Positions 1 to 9,342 are shown, counted from the stretch's first letter. The stretch is 64,000 nt of DNA from Lachnospiraceae bacterium V9D3004 (GCA_000621985.1 JHWW01000015.1:17273-81272); one strand, 5' to 3'. Notes: generated from the letters alone by a model not told the origin. Made by a program: numbers and translations.

Positions 1-179
1 CAATGGTAACCGGAAAGCTTCGTCCGGAGACCCACATGGTTCTTATCAAGTTCGGCGGCGATGATTCAGAGAGATATATCGATGTATACCAGTCATCCAA
101 AGACCAGAAATGGTACAGCTACGAAGATCAGTGGAAGCACATGGGTGCAAGCTTCAAGCCTATTCAGGAGAGATTATAA
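1..179 (+). CDS. C-terminal fragment of an unidentified protein
   Basis: An open frame enters from the left edge (first full codon at base 3) and ends at TAA 177-179, giving the last 58 or so residues of a protein. The fragment is polar, with aromatic-rich stretches such as DQKWYSYEDQW, and has no recognisable domain. The 107 bases before the next gene hold an AT-rich leader, so this gene probably ends its own transcript. I do not recognise the family. The frame and stop codon are clear; function is unknown. Confidence 0.6.
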   Translation, partial: MVTGKLRPETHMVLIKFGGDDSERYIDVYQSSKDQKWYSYEDQWKHMGASFKPIQERL

Positions 180-286
180 TTTAATAAGCGGCAGGCATAT
201 TCACCCGGATATGCCTGCTTTGTATTATTAACAACAAAGACATATACAGTCTTGTTGTATATAAATAATTCAGGAGGTAATATTCT

Positions 287-2047
287 ATGAAAAAGATTGC
301 AACACATTTATTCGCACTTGCAATGCTTGTATGCAGTGTTATGATCACTTCCGCAGTTGTAAATGCTGCGCCTGTTACTCCCACAAGCGGTACAGGAGCA
401 AGGGAGGATCCTTTTGTGATCTCACTTGCCGATTATGGTGATTATGAACATGCATCAACAGCATCATCCGATACTGCTTATTACTCTGTTACATTCGCAA
501 AAGACGGTATCGTAACATTTAAAGGCGGAAGCATCTATGAAGGCAGCAGCTCAACAGGCGTCGGTGCTAATACACCTGTTACCGCTAATACTCCGATGGA
601 TATAAGAAATGCCGGTTCAAGAAGCCTTAGCATAAGCTTCAATGCAGCAAGCTCTTATACAACCAAAGAGACCGCTTATGACCTTTCAGCAGTTACAACC
701 GCTCAGGCTGTATCCATTCCTCAGGGAGCCCAGGGTGAGAAAAACACATGGTTCAAGTTCAAGATAACAGAACCTTCAACGATCGAGTTCGAGCCATATG
801 TTACAACCGCATATTACGGATTCTTAAAAGCTGATGGCACCACTTCGGCATTATCTGCTAAAAACTTCTACGATCCGGATGATTTCAGCAAGATCACATC
901 TAACGGAACCATCAGTTTTACAGCTTTGGATCAGAATATATTCATTCCGACCAATACTTACAAAACTTCCTACAGTACAGATCATGCAATAGAAGACGGC
1001 AAAGCAAAACTTTCATTCTATGAAGCCGGAACATATTACATCTACGCAAGTGCAAGTTCTTCAGCAGACAGAGGTTTCAAGAGCTTTGTAGTGAGAAAAT
1101 ATAATCCTATCACAAGTGTTACTTTCTCCAAAGGTACTTCAATTAATATTGTTGAAGGCAGGGAAGGAACCAACGTGACCAATTACATTACAGGACTTGT
1201 TCCCGAGAATGCAGACGGTTTCCCGAATCATATCGAATATGATACAACCAAGCTTCAGGTTACAGCAACCACCATCGGTGGCAGCGATAAACTGTCAGGT
1301 GTTGACCTTAAGGGAGCTTTCGGTAACGCTACCGTTACTGTTAAGGACGAGAGAGGCGAAAGTGTCGGAAGTTATACGATCAACAATACACCTAAGACAG
1401 TCGTTGATCTTGGCGGTGTGGGAACATGGAATTCCGCAACCGTACACATCGCAAGCGGCAACTCTCAGTCATCTGCTGATTCAATAAGAATATACATTAA
1501 GAATGGCAGCAGCTATAAGCTCTATAAGACTTACACCTTCAAGGGCAACATCACCTGTGATTCCAAGATGGTTATCAAGAAGCTTAAAGCCAACAAAAAG
1601 TATTCGATCAAGCTTACAAACTATGATTCAAAATCAGGCGCAGAAAGCGCTATGAGTAAGGAATTCGTTATCGGTACAGCTCCTAACAAGAAACCTAAGA
1701 TCAAGAGCGTTAAGAATATCAAGATCAAGAAGCAGACCGGAACTCTTATCCACAACTCCGGAAAGATCAACGAATACAGAACTCATTACACTTACTATGC
1801 TGCAAGCGGTAAGATAACAGTCGGCAAGATCAAGGGTGCTTCATTATACGAATTCAATCTTTACGGAACAAGCTGCCCGAATTCTTCATCAAAGGCTTCA
1901 GGCGTCTACAGACTTGTAAAGGGCGGCAACACCGCAGCATCCTGCAAGAAGACTCTTAAACTTCAGTGCCGTATATCAAAGAAGATCAACAATGACTTCA
2001 CAGCATATGGTCCGTGGAGCAAGGTTAAGAAGGTTAAGATCAGATAA
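287..2047 (+). CDS. Secreted protein with Lys-rich fibronectin-III-like tail
   Basis: This is a 586-residue exported protein. Residues 1-28 form a typical signal peptide (KK, hydrophobic core, cleavage near VNAA). The middle, residues 30-370, is Ser/Thr/Ala/Tyr-rich and predicted to be beta-rich, with no family I can name. From about residue 370 there are two fibronectin-III-like stretches ending in a basic tail (GPWSKVKKVKIR). The same kind of tail ends the CAP protein at 52.6-54.0 kb. The start has a strong AGGAGG site at 272-277. The gene stands alone and is followed by a GC-rich hairpin. It is likely surface-associated or secreted; any ligand is unknown. Confidence 0.8.
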   Translation: MKKIATHLFALAMLVCSVMITSAVVNAAPVTPTSGTGAREDPFVISLADYGDYEHASTASSDTAYYSVTFAKDGIVTFKGGSIYEGSSSTGVGANTPVTANTPMDIRNAGSRSLSISFNAASSYTTKETAYDLSAVTTAQAVSIPQGAQGEKNTWFKFKITEPSTIEFEPYVTTAYYGFLKADGTTSALSAKNFYDPDDFSKITSNGTISFTALDQNIFIPTNTYKTSYSTDHAIEDGKAKLSFYEAGTYYIYASASSSADRGFKSFVVRKYNPITSVTFSKGTSINIVEGREGTNVTNYITGLVPENADGFPNHIEYDTTKLQVTATTIGGSDKLSGVDLKGAFGNATVTVKDERGESVGSYTINNTPKTVVDLGGVGTWNSATVHIASGNSQSSADSIRIYIKNGSSYKLYKTYTFKGNITCDSKMVIKKLKANKKYSIKLTNYDSKSGAESAMSKEFVIGTAPNKKPKIKSVKNIKIKKQTGTLIHNSGKINEYRTHYTYYAASGKITVGKIKGASLYEFNLYGTSCPNSSSKASGVYRLVKGGNTAASCKKTLKLQCRISKKINNDFTAYGPWSKVKKVKIR

Positions 2048-2130
2048 TATCTGCACGACGACGAACGATAATATGAAATGTTCGCAAGCGCTAAGAACTA
2101 TGGTGTAATTTTCAACTACAATAAAGATAC

Positions 2131-2165
2131 ACCCCCCCGGCGGTCATATGATCGCCGGGGGTTGT
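2131..2165. terminator. GC-rich hairpin between convergent genes
   Basis: A run of seven C followed by GGCG pairs with CGCCGGGGG about ten bases later, the centre being GTCATATGAT. The hairpin lies between the stop of the secreted protein (2047) and the stop of the convergent ATPase (2182). T-rich sequence follows on the plus strand (GTGGTTTT), so it probably terminates the plus-strand gene and may serve both. Confidence 0.75.
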
Positions 2166-2181
2166 GGTTTTCAGCAAATAA

Positions 2182-3408
2182 TCATATTATATTGCAAGGG
2201 ATCAAACTGTTGTTTGCATCGAGCGGAAAAGGCTTTTCAACCATACAGATAATTCCTCCTTCTCCAATCTTCAGGGAACTCTTCTCAAGCAGCTGAAATG
2301 AGCTGATTGCCTTCTTCTCGGGATTAGTAGCCTTTTTTATCTCCAATGGATGAAGCATTCCATTTTCTTCCAAAACGATATCAATCTCTTTTTGATTTGT
2401 ATCTCTGTAAAATGTCATATTAACTTTACTCTTTGAATATGAATACATTCTTAAGAATTCCGCCACAATATAATTTTCAAAAAAATGTCCGCTTGCAGCT
2501 CCGTTCATCAATGTTTCCTTACTTGTCCACATTGAAAGATATGCCAGAAGTCCTGTATCGCAGAAGTATAATTTTGGTGATTTTATCAGTCTTTTCAATT
2601 CATTATTCGAGAACGGTTCCATTAAATATATAATTCCCATTGACTGAAGGATCTTTACCCATTCTTTTGCAGTTGGCACAGATACATTTCCCGCCTGGGC
2701 AATATCCGAATAATTGACAAGATTTCCGGCAAAAGCTGCACATGCACGAAGCACCTTTCTAAAACCTTCGGTATCACCTATACCGTTATCATCGACCGCA
2801 TCCCTCATCAGATATGTCTCAATGTAAGACTCATAGTACTCCAAGCGTTGTTCGTCTGTCATTCCCAAAGTACCCGGCATTCCGCCTTTCCATATATGAG
2901 TATACACATCATGTATATTATTATCAGGAAAGTTCTTCGCTCTTTCCGATAACGCATTATATGTAAACTCCATCTCTCCAAGTTCGCATTTTCCTTCTAT
3001 CTCACGTTTGGATAGACTGAACATTTTTAAAATACATATACGACCTGTAAGGGAATCCCGTGCTTCCTTCAACAATTTTTTGCTTTCGGAACCCGTGAGC
3101 CAGAATAGACCGGTTTTATCAGATTCATCACATAACATTTTAATATATTCAAAGAGTTCCGGCGCTTTCTGAACCTCGTCAATCAGGACAGGCGGCTTAT
3201 ATACCTGAAAAAAAAGACCCGGATCGCTCTTTGCCAGTTCACGATCTCTTGAATTATCAAGATTAACATAAGTTCTGTTCTCACCATCAGCCAGCTTTTT
3301 TAACATTGTAGACTTGCCGACCTGTCTGGCGCCTGTTACCATTACTGCTTTGAATACTGCATTCATGGTAAGAAACTTTCTTTCCAATTCTCTTTTTATA
3401 TATTCCAT
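2182..3408 (-). CDS. AAA ATPase with DUF4143 domain (first copy)
   Basis: A 408-residue member of the AAA_14/DUF4143 family of bacterial and archaeal P-loop ATPases. The Walker A motif is GARQVGKS (residues 26-33), Walker B is VLIDEVQ, and a sensor-like LTGSES follows. The C-terminal DUF4143 part ends in a PD-(D/E)XK-like core (EIDIVLEENG then PLEIKK), which is usual for the family. No physiological role is established. I place the start at ATG 3406-3408 because GGGAGGG precedes it at good spacing; an upstream TTG at 3432 would add eight residues that include the ribosome-binding site. A perfect 14-bp inverted repeat lies just upstream. A second, divergent copy lies at 7.8-9.1 kb. Confidence 0.85.
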   Translation of the reverse strand: MEYIKRELERKFLTMNAVFKAVMVTGARQVGKSTMLKKLADGENRTYVNLDNSRDRELAKSDPGLFFQVYKPPVLIDEVQKAPELFEYIKMLCDESDKTGLFWLTGSESKKLLKEARDSLTGRICILKMFSLSKREIEGKCELGEMEFTYNALSERAKNFPDNNIHDVYTHIWKGGMPGTLGMTDEQRLEYYESYIETYLMRDAVDDNGIGDTEGFRKVLRACAAFAGNLVNYSDIAQAGNVSVPTAKEWVKILQSMGIIYLMEPFSNNELKRLIKSPKLYFCDTGLLAYLSMWTSKETLMNGAASGHFFENYIVAEFLRMYSYSKSKVNMTFYRDTNQKEIDIVLEENGMLHPLEIKKATNPEKKAISSFQLLEKSSLKIGEGGIICMVEKPFPLDANNSLIPCNII

Positions 3409-3438
3409 AAACAACCCTCCCGACTCGAGCAAAAACCT

Positions 3439-3470
3439 AGTTTAATTTAAAGCATACTTTAAATTAAACT
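3439..3470. promoter_or_regulatory. Perfect 14-bp inverted repeat, likely operator or hairpin
   Basis: AGTTTAATTTAAAG (3439-3452) and CTTTAAATTAAACT (3457-3470) are exact reverse complements separated by CATA. The element lies 31 bp upstream of the first DUF4143 ATPase start, in its likely promoter or leader. It is all A/T except the outermost and innermost pairs, so a protein-binding palindrome is more likely than a terminator. Confidence 0.7.
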
Positions 3471-3565
3471 GATTATAACAATTCCAAGAGAAAAAATCAA
3501 CCTTACCACATTTTTTCAAATATTTATATAAATTAACAATATATTCAAGCCATATTGTTTATCTT

Positions 3566-4348
3566 CTACCACCCAAGCTCCATGAGCCAGTTATTCAACT
3601 TCCTCTCACGTTCCTTGTCGCTTACTGCCGGGTCGCGCCTGTTATCAAACTCACCCTTTATATTGCCGTCTACTATATACATTACGCGGGTGCAGAGACT
3701 TGCTACTCTCGCATCATGAGTTACCATCATGATCGTTGTTCCTTCGTTGTTGAGCTTGACAAGCTCTTCCATAACTTCCATTGAAGACGTCCTGTTAAGT
3801 GCTCCTGTAGGCTCATCGGCGAACAGGAGCTTCGGCTTGTTGATCATGCTCCTGCATATGCAGGCACGCTGTAATTGTCCGCCCGACACTTCATTTATAT
3901 CATTATCGGCAACCTCAATTATCCCAAGCTTACGCATAAGCTCTTCTGCCCGCTCGATCTTATCCTTCTTTGAACCGTCATCCTTCTTACTCTGCATTGC
4001 CGGAAGAACTATATTGTCAAGTATAGTCAGATTCTTCATCATGTACATCTGCTGGAATATGAAACCCATCTCGTCAAGCCTTAAGGCAGCCAGCTCATTT
4101 TTCGAAAGCTTCGCTATGTCACGGTCGTCAAACATTACCGTACCGCTTGTAATGTCATCCATTCCGGATATCGAATACAGAAGTGTTGACTTGCCGGAAC
4201 CGGACGGGCCCATGATCGCAACCATCTCGCCCTCATTTACCGTGAAGTTAACGTTTTTCAGTACGTTGTTCTGTCTCTTGTTCAGTATAAATGTCTTGCA
4301 AAGGTCTTTGACCTCAAGGATGTTTTTATGTGTTAAATTATTACTCAT
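3566..4348 (-). CDS. ABC transporter ATP-binding protein (MacB/LolD/BceA type)
   Basis: A 260-residue ATPase subunit that powers the FtsX-type permease encoded just upstream. Walker A GPSGSGKST is at residues 47-55, the Q-loop at about 99, signature SGGQ at 155-158, Walker B LLFADEPTG at 174-182, and the switch His in VTHD near 210. All catalytic residues are present. The start ATG has a strong AGGAGG site. About 208 bp separate it from the permease stop, and I see no gene there. Order permease-then-ATPase is the reverse of the commonest arrangement. The substrate is unknown; relatives export peptides or lipoproteins or give resistance to cell-wall peptides. Confidence 0.92.
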   Translation of the reverse strand: MSNNLTHKNILEVKDLCKTFILNKRQNNVLKNVNFTVNEGEMVAIMGPSGSGKSTLLYSISGMDDITSGTVMFDDRDIAKLSKNELAALRLDEMGFIFQQMYMMKNLTILDNIVLPAMQSKKDDGSKKDKIERAEELMRKLGIIEVADNDINEVSGGQLQRACICRSMINKPKLLFADEPTGALNRTSSMEVMEELVKLNNEGTTIMMVTHDARVASLCTRVMYIVDGNIKGEFDNRRDPAVSDKERERKLNNWLMELGW

Positions 4349-4556
4349 GATATCGTCCTCCTAATATATGTATGATTTTTGTTAATTTTACTGTTCCATG
4401 CCTTAATCCATAGCCGAATGGCTTCGTATCTGTCACATCTTGGATGGATGGGTTATATCTTTTATTCATATACTCTGATTGTCTTAAATAATTGTCTTCG
4501 GCGTGCAGTATTGATCAATTCTATACTTCTTAAATCTTTTGTACATCTGAATATCC

Positions 4557-6923
4557 TTACTCTATATCTGCCGTATCCCTGCTTCTTATATTCTTCGTAT
4601 ACAGCGCCGTTTGGAATGCGACTATCACTGTTGCAAGGAATATAATTCCCGGGTACATAAGGAATATCTGCAGCGGATCTATATTGTAACTGATACTGCG
4701 TGCACCCATCATTCCGAAGACGGGGTTGATGCACAGATGTGTCATCGGGATCGATATGCATGCGGCCAGTATAACCGATATCAGCGATACAAGTCCGAAC
4801 CTGTACACATGCCACATTATTACATTTCTGTCGGAAAAACCGATCGCCTTGAGAATTGCTATCTGGCTCTTCTCATCCGCAACGAACGACCTCTCTACAA
4901 GTATCGTCACAAGTAGCACCACTACAAATGTTATGCCAAGCAGCATATACTGAACGCCTACCATCGTATCGACAACCTGAAGGCAGTCTATGCAGAATTC
5001 CGTAGCAGTCTTAACATCTTCGGTATTATATAATTTCTTGATTCTCTCTTTGCGATCCTCCATCTCTTTTTCCGAGGGAGCATCGGTGAAGTCTATCTGC
5101 GTATCAAACATACTGGAAACATAAGAAAAATCCGTTGGTGCATCTTCATGAAGTCTTATTATATCTCCAAGCTGATTCATAGTCTGAAAATACGCTGTTA
5201 CAATACACTCGAGGGTCTCACTTCCAAAATCGATCTTTATCTTATCACCTATCTTTGCTCCTATCTTTTCCGATATCTGAGGAGTGACAGCCACTTCATG
5301 TTTGTTCTTTGGAATCTCACCTTCCAGATATTCATAATCTTCAGATCTGGTATTAATTCCCTGTTCACATGTGAGCTTGTAAGTGTTTCCGTTCGAATTG
5401 ATCATATATTTGTACTGCATCTTTTTACATGCCTTCGCAGGCATTCCGTTGTCTGTGAGCTTCTTTGCGATTCCATCGATATATTCCGTCATTTCCTCTT
5501 TGGTACCGCTGTTCATATATTTCATTGCATTTGCAGAATCATCCAGATACAGATCACTCTCGGTCACAAACGTTCCGATAAGATTGGGACTTCTCATTGT
5601 TGACGTTGTATTTACCATAATAAGGACGAATAATGTACATATGAAAAATGGTATGATGACCGTCAGAAAACGCCTCGGGCTACTTATAAAATCGTTGATC
5701 GCAAGATACAGATCAGTTCCCGCATGACTTTTCCCGATCCTGTACACCGACTTCTTCCTGAATCTCTCACCGGTCTGTCCCGAACGAACCGCATCTACCG
5801 GTGAATAACGTTTAACTCTGCCGGTACATTTATATGCGAATAATATAATTATTATAATAACAAGAAATGATCCGATCACATTAAGAATATAACCGCCATT
5901 ATTGCCAAGCACCATATTCTTACTCACAGACGAAAGCAGCATGTCCCCGAATGGTATACTGATCACAAATCCGATCGCAGCACCGATTATGGCAAGGATG
6001 AGATATTTTACTATGTACAGACTCCTGATCTTAGTATTACTGATGCCGATAGCCTTCATAACACCTATTTCCCTGAATTCTTCGGTTATTGTGAATGATA
6101 TTGAGAATTTCAGAACCACAAATGACACGATCATAAGACAGACGCTCATTATCAGCATCACGAACGCTACTATCATATCCATGACGTAGCACATTTTTAT
6201 TGTGCCTTTGGAGCCGTCGAATGCTATTCCCCTGGCAGAAGATAATGCAGCTGATACCGCTGCAGTATCGGAAGACGTTATATAACATATCTGTCCCTGA
6301 AAATGTTCCTTCAGATATTCATCGGCAAGAAACTTATTCATATCCGCATCATTTAACAAAAAGCGATTGTTGCCCATGAAGTCGGAACCGAGAAGCGCGT
6401 CCTTTGCCTTGCCATCAAGTATAAGTGTCATGTCAACATCATTATGCTTGATCCTTATCTTATCTCCCGGTTCAAGGTCATTATTATCCATGAATTGTCC
6501 CGATACGTACACGTGACCTTCTTCTACAGAACTGATAACATTATTATCCTTGTCAAAGTACGATATTGCAGCCTTATCAATCGGCTGGAATATTGCAGCG
6601 TTCTTCGTCTTGATTATCTCTCCGTCTTCATTTCTTACAGTCTCATTGGAACCATACATGATATTCTCCAGACGATAATCACTGACAGCAGGCTCGGATT
6701 TAAGTACGTCATCAAGTGCACCTATAACGTCATCTCCCATAGTAATGATAACGTAGTCTCCGATTCCTGCCTGATCAAGATAATAATCCGTGCCGTTTGC
6801 CACGGTGATCACATTGTTGATCCCGCTTGCAACGAACATCGAAGCAAGTATCACGAACAGAAGCAGTATGCAGTTCATAGTTTTCTTGCGTCTGAGATCT
6901 TTTTTTAAGATTCTAAGAAACAT
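4557..6923 (-). CDS. ABC transporter permease, FtsX/MacB family
   Basis: A 788-residue membrane protein with an N-terminal transmembrane helix (about residues 15-38), a MacB_PCD-like extracellular region, and three helices near 250-365. A second extracellular region and three more helices close the protein at about 660-775. This is the duplicated FtsX layout of two-domain permeases. Basic loops such as MKAIGISNTKIRSL and LKAIGFSDRNVIMW match the coupling region for the ATPase. It partners the ATPase at 3.6-4.3 kb. The ATG is preceded by GAGAGGAG, part of which is paired in a predicted hairpin (6935-6975), suggesting controlled translation or read-through termination. Confidence 0.9.
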   Translation of the reverse strand: MFLRILKKDLRRKKTMNCILLLFVILASMFVASGINNVITVANGTDYYLDQAGIGDYVIITMGDDVIGALDDVLKSEPAVSDYRLENIMYGSNETVRNEDGEIIKTKNAAIFQPIDKAAISYFDKDNNVISSVEEGHVYVSGQFMDNNDLEPGDKIRIKHNDVDMTLILDGKAKDALLGSDFMGNNRFLLNDADMNKFLADEYLKEHFQGQICYITSSDTAAVSAALSSARGIAFDGSKGTIKMCYVMDMIVAFVMLIMSVCLMIVSFVVLKFSISFTITEEFREIGVMKAIGISNTKIRSLYIVKYLILAIIGAAIGFVISIPFGDMLLSSVSKNMVLGNNGGYILNVIGSFLVIIIIILFAYKCTGRVKRYSPVDAVRSGQTGERFRKKSVYRIGKSHAGTDLYLAINDFISSPRRFLTVIIPFFICTLFVLIMVNTTSTMRSPNLIGTFVTESDLYLDDSANAMKYMNSGTKEEMTEYIDGIAKKLTDNGMPAKACKKMQYKYMINSNGNTYKLTCEQGINTRSEDYEYLEGEIPKNKHEVAVTPQISEKIGAKIGDKIKIDFGSETLECIVTAYFQTMNQLGDIIRLHEDAPTDFSYVSSMFDTQIDFTDAPSEKEMEDRKERIKKLYNTEDVKTATEFCIDCLQVVDTMVGVQYMLLGITFVVVLLVTILVERSFVADEKSQIAILKAIGFSDRNVIMWHVYRFGLVSLISVILAACISIPMTHLCINPVFGMMGARSISYNIDPLQIFLMYPGIIFLATVIVAFQTALYTKNIRSRDTADIE

Positions 6924-6934
6924 AACAAAAACTC

Positions 6935-6975
6935 CTCTCGTATGCAGTACTTTGTACAGTAACAGTATACGAGAG
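6935..6975 (-). promoter_or_regulatory. Hairpin overlapping the permease ribosome-binding site
   Basis: CTCTCGTAT (6935-6943) and ATACGAGAG (6967-6975) are exact reverse complements. Read on the minus strand, the second arm runs into GGAG and then TTTTT, directly before the permease ATG. The structure could terminate the upstream sce7726-like gene, attenuate the permease, or hide its Shine-Dalgarno sequence. The inner loop holds a further short symmetry (GTAC..GTAC). Confidence 0.55.
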
Positions 6976-6992
6976 AAGTTATTAAATAATCA

Positions 6993-7724
6993 TTAAATGC
7001 GGCGACGCCTTCTGCGTCTGCCCTTACGCCCTGTATTTTTCTTGAATTGCTCCCTCAGTTCGTCTCTTCTTGCGGCAAGCTCCACCCACTTGGCAGGGTC
7101 GGTCTCTGTCTCAAGCTGCTTCGCAAGCTCGCTCTTACGGTATTCGGTAAGCTCATCAGCAATCGTAGTATAATCACGTTCGAACAAACAGTCACAGAAC
7201 TGCCTCTTAAGTACATCCTCTTCAATCTTTCCCTTTTCCATGAACTCTATGATCTTACCTGCCACGAATGCCCTGCTCTTATCCTTATACTTAGGCATAT
7301 TATTAAGCTGTTGAATTGCTGCAAGCTCCGGACGCCACAATAATTCAAGCTTATTCTTCCATGTCACCTTGGGATTAAGTCCGGGCTTCCTAAGCTCATA
7401 GATATCAAACTCATCGTCAATCAATTCAACGGATATGACGCCCCAGTATTCCGGCACATGCTCCCTTACATGAAGTGCGTGGGTCGAACCGACAACAACG
7501 TAATTATGATCAAAATACTTATCATAATCCTTTACCTGCCCCGCAAGTCTGGCATAAGTATCCGCGTCACTTTTTATCTCTATTCCATATATAGCATCTT
7601 CCGTTACCATAACAATATCCGCCCTTGATCTTCCTATATTAAGTTCTTCCAATATACGATTCTTGGCATATATCTCATCAAGGTGATCAAATAAGGGTTC
7701 ACGTATATCGCTGTCTTTCAGCAT
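6993..7724 (-). CDS. sce7726-like family protein with Arg-rich tail
   Basis: A 243-residue protein resembling the sce7726 family, which has a restriction-endonuclease-like core. N-terminal DIREPLFDHL and ILEELNIGRSRADIVMV lead into GIEIKSDADTYARL, giving an acidic/E-x-K pattern like a PD-(D/E)XK site (D.. EIK). VPEYWGVISVEL follows, as expected for this family. The last 15 residues are almost all Arg and Lys, which suggests nucleic-acid binding. The start has GAGGTG at good spacing. It lies between a DUF4143 ATPase and the ABC exporter, all on the minus strand. The biological role is not established, and active nuclease function is inference. Confidence 0.7.
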   Translation of the reverse strand: MLKDSDIREPLFDHLDEIYAKNRILEELNIGRSRADIVMVTEDAIYGIEIKSDADTYARLAGQVKDYDKYFDHNYVVVGSTHALHVREHVPEYWGVISVELIDDEFDIYELRKPGLNPKVTWKNKLELLWRPELAAIQQLNNMPKYKDKSRAFVAGKIIEFMEKGKIEEDVLKRQFCDCLFERDYTTIADELTEYRKSELAKQLETETDPAKWVELAARRDELREQFKKNTGRKGRRRRRRRI

Positions 7725-7844
7725 ATGTGCACCTCTTTTATAACAACAGTCATTGTAATAACTCCATTTCCTATATTTGCCTTATAGTATATACAGCAAT
7801 TACAATGTGGTCAATTATTTCAATCACATAATTTTATTACGCTT

Positions 7845-9149
7845 CTAGATAAACGAAACCATATACAACGGCAATGTGATAATGCCGTCAGCGTTTTCGC
7901 CAATATTGCCATCCACGAATTTATATGCATAAGCAATATCTTTTTTCTGCATTATGGACGCAAGTGAATTAGCTCGTGTATTACCGCTCTTAACCTCAAT
8001 CGGGACAACCTGACCATCCTTTTGTATTATGAAATCCAGTTCTTTTTTTGTTGTCACATTTTTATAAAAATATAAATCATATCCCTTTTTATATAATGCA
8101 TCGGCAACCGCACATTCATATATGCCTCCCTTTGTATTGCCTGCCAAAGTATTTTCAACTATATGCTGTTTTAAGGACAGATCCTTCATTGCTATCAAAA
8201 GTGACATGTCCGTCGTGTATGCCCTGAAAAAATCATCTCTTGAATAATCATCAAGATCATATCTGATGTCTGTTACATCCCTGCACATATGCACTATATC
8301 GGCACGCAGTAACCATTCTATGCTCGAATAATACTTCTGAGCTCTGGCGCCATGTTCGATCTCTTTATATTGAAATTTATGATTTTCCTTATCCAACAGC
8401 TGTTTAGCCAGAGTAAGATAACATTTCTCAGCCTTCACCTTTTCTTCGGCAGTTGCGTAATGAGCAATATCATACTGATACCCCTGAAGAAGATTTCTTT
8501 GTATGACATCCACTTCCCTGTAATCTTTAGTATCGATATATTTTTGCACAACCTCAGGCATCCCGCCAATTGCAATATAATGCCTGTAATAATTCATCAT
8601 CTGGTTATTGATCGCATCCGGTATCACTTTCTTCTCTTCAAGAAATGAACGGAGAGATTCTATCATTTCATCAGTAACACCCATTCCCCAGAGGAATTCT
8701 TCAAAATCAAGTCCATACATCTTTTTGTAATCAACATAACCCACCGGATAAGACGAGGCACGCTTATAATCGATACCCAATAGTGAACCTGATACTATCA
8801 CGTCATACCGGTTGTCAACAGCCCAAAACTTAAGCGATGTAACTGCCTCTTCACACTCCTGTATCTCATCGAGAAATATTAGCGTTTTTTCAGGTGTGAT
8901 CTTCTTTTCGGGAAAACGGAAACGCATTGCCATAACCATATTATCTACTGTAAGATCTCCCGAAAATATCTCTCTGGCCGAAAGCATCTGCTTAAAATTT
9001 ATCTCAACGATCTCTTCATAACATTCTTCAGCAAAACGTTCTATTATATACGTTTTCCCTGTCTGCCTTGCACCCTGAACAACAAGACATTTTTTATTTT
9101 TTATTTCCTTCCATCTTTTCAGGTAGTCTGTCATCTTTCTCTTTAACAC
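7845..9149 (-). CDS. AAA ATPase with DUF4143 domain (second copy)
   Basis: A 434-residue P-loop ATPase of the same broad family as the gene at 2.2-3.4 kb. It has GARQTGKT near residue 30, Walker B IFLDEIQE near 90, the sensor VSGSLLG, and a C-terminal nuclease-like core ELDFIIQKDG then PIEVKSG. The two copies are only distantly similar, so this is not a recent duplication. The start is probably GTG 9147-9149, because GAGGTGA lies seven bases upstream; the internal ATG at 9134 has a weaker site. Four operator-like repeats at an exact 33-bp period lie immediately upstream. Function is unknown. Confidence 0.85.
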   Translation of the reverse strand: MLKRKMTDYLKRWKEIKNKKCLVVQGARQTGKTYIIERFAEECYEEIVEINFKQMLSAREIFSGDLTVDNMVMAMRFRFPEKKITPEKTLIFLDEIQECEEAVTSLKFWAVDNRYDVIVSGSLLGIDYKRASSYPVGYVDYKKMYGLDFEEFLWGMGVTDEMIESLRSFLEEKKVIPDAINNQMMNYYRHYIAIGGMPEVVQKYIDTKDYREVDVIQRNLLQGYQYDIAHYATAEEKVKAEKCYLTLAKQLLDKENHKFQYKEIEHGARAQKYYSSIEWLLRADIVHMCRDVTDIRYDLDDYSRDDFFRAYTTDMSLLIAMKDLSLKQHIVENTLAGNTKGGIYECAVADALYKKGYDLYFYKNVTTKKELDFIIQKDGQVVPIEVKSGNTRANSLASIMQKKDIAYAYKFVDGNIGENADGIITLPLYMVSFI

Positions 9150-9161
9150 GCAATCACCTCA

Positions 9162-9271
9162 TCTACATTTTCAAAACACATCGCATGCCTATAATCAACA
9201 TTTTATAAACTAATAATAATAATGTCGTCAACATTTTAGACAAAATAAATGTACGTTCAATCAACATTTTA
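9162..9271 (-). repeat. Four iterons, 33-bp period, upstream of DUF4143 ATPase
   Basis: TCAACATTTTA occurs exactly at 9195, 9228 and 9261, with a degenerate copy TCTACATTTTC at 9162. The step is 33 bp each time, close to three helical turns, so the copies face the same side of the DNA. The bases between copies are not conserved. On the coding strand the motif reads TAAAATGTTGA. The first copy lies 12 bp before the GTG start and overlaps the leader. This looks like a cooperative operator array for a repressor, or for the ATPase itself. Confidence 0.75.
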
Positions 9272-9342
9272 GATGATTATATCACATGATGATATATTGG
9301 TCAAAGGTGAGTGATTTTACTGATCTTATGCGAATCCCCTCA

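Noticed and set aside
3729..4364. Long plus-strand frame over the ABC ATPase
   Set aside because: It is antisense to a gene with all ABC motifs and has no start signals or recognisable domains.
4349..4556. A small gene between the ABC permease and ATPase
   Set aside because: Only a frame of about 20 codons without a ribosome-binding site is present.
9162..9293. Iterated 33-bp spacing as a CRISPR array
   Set aside because: Only 11 bases are conserved per unit, the remainder is not a uniform repeat or spacer, and no cas genes are present.
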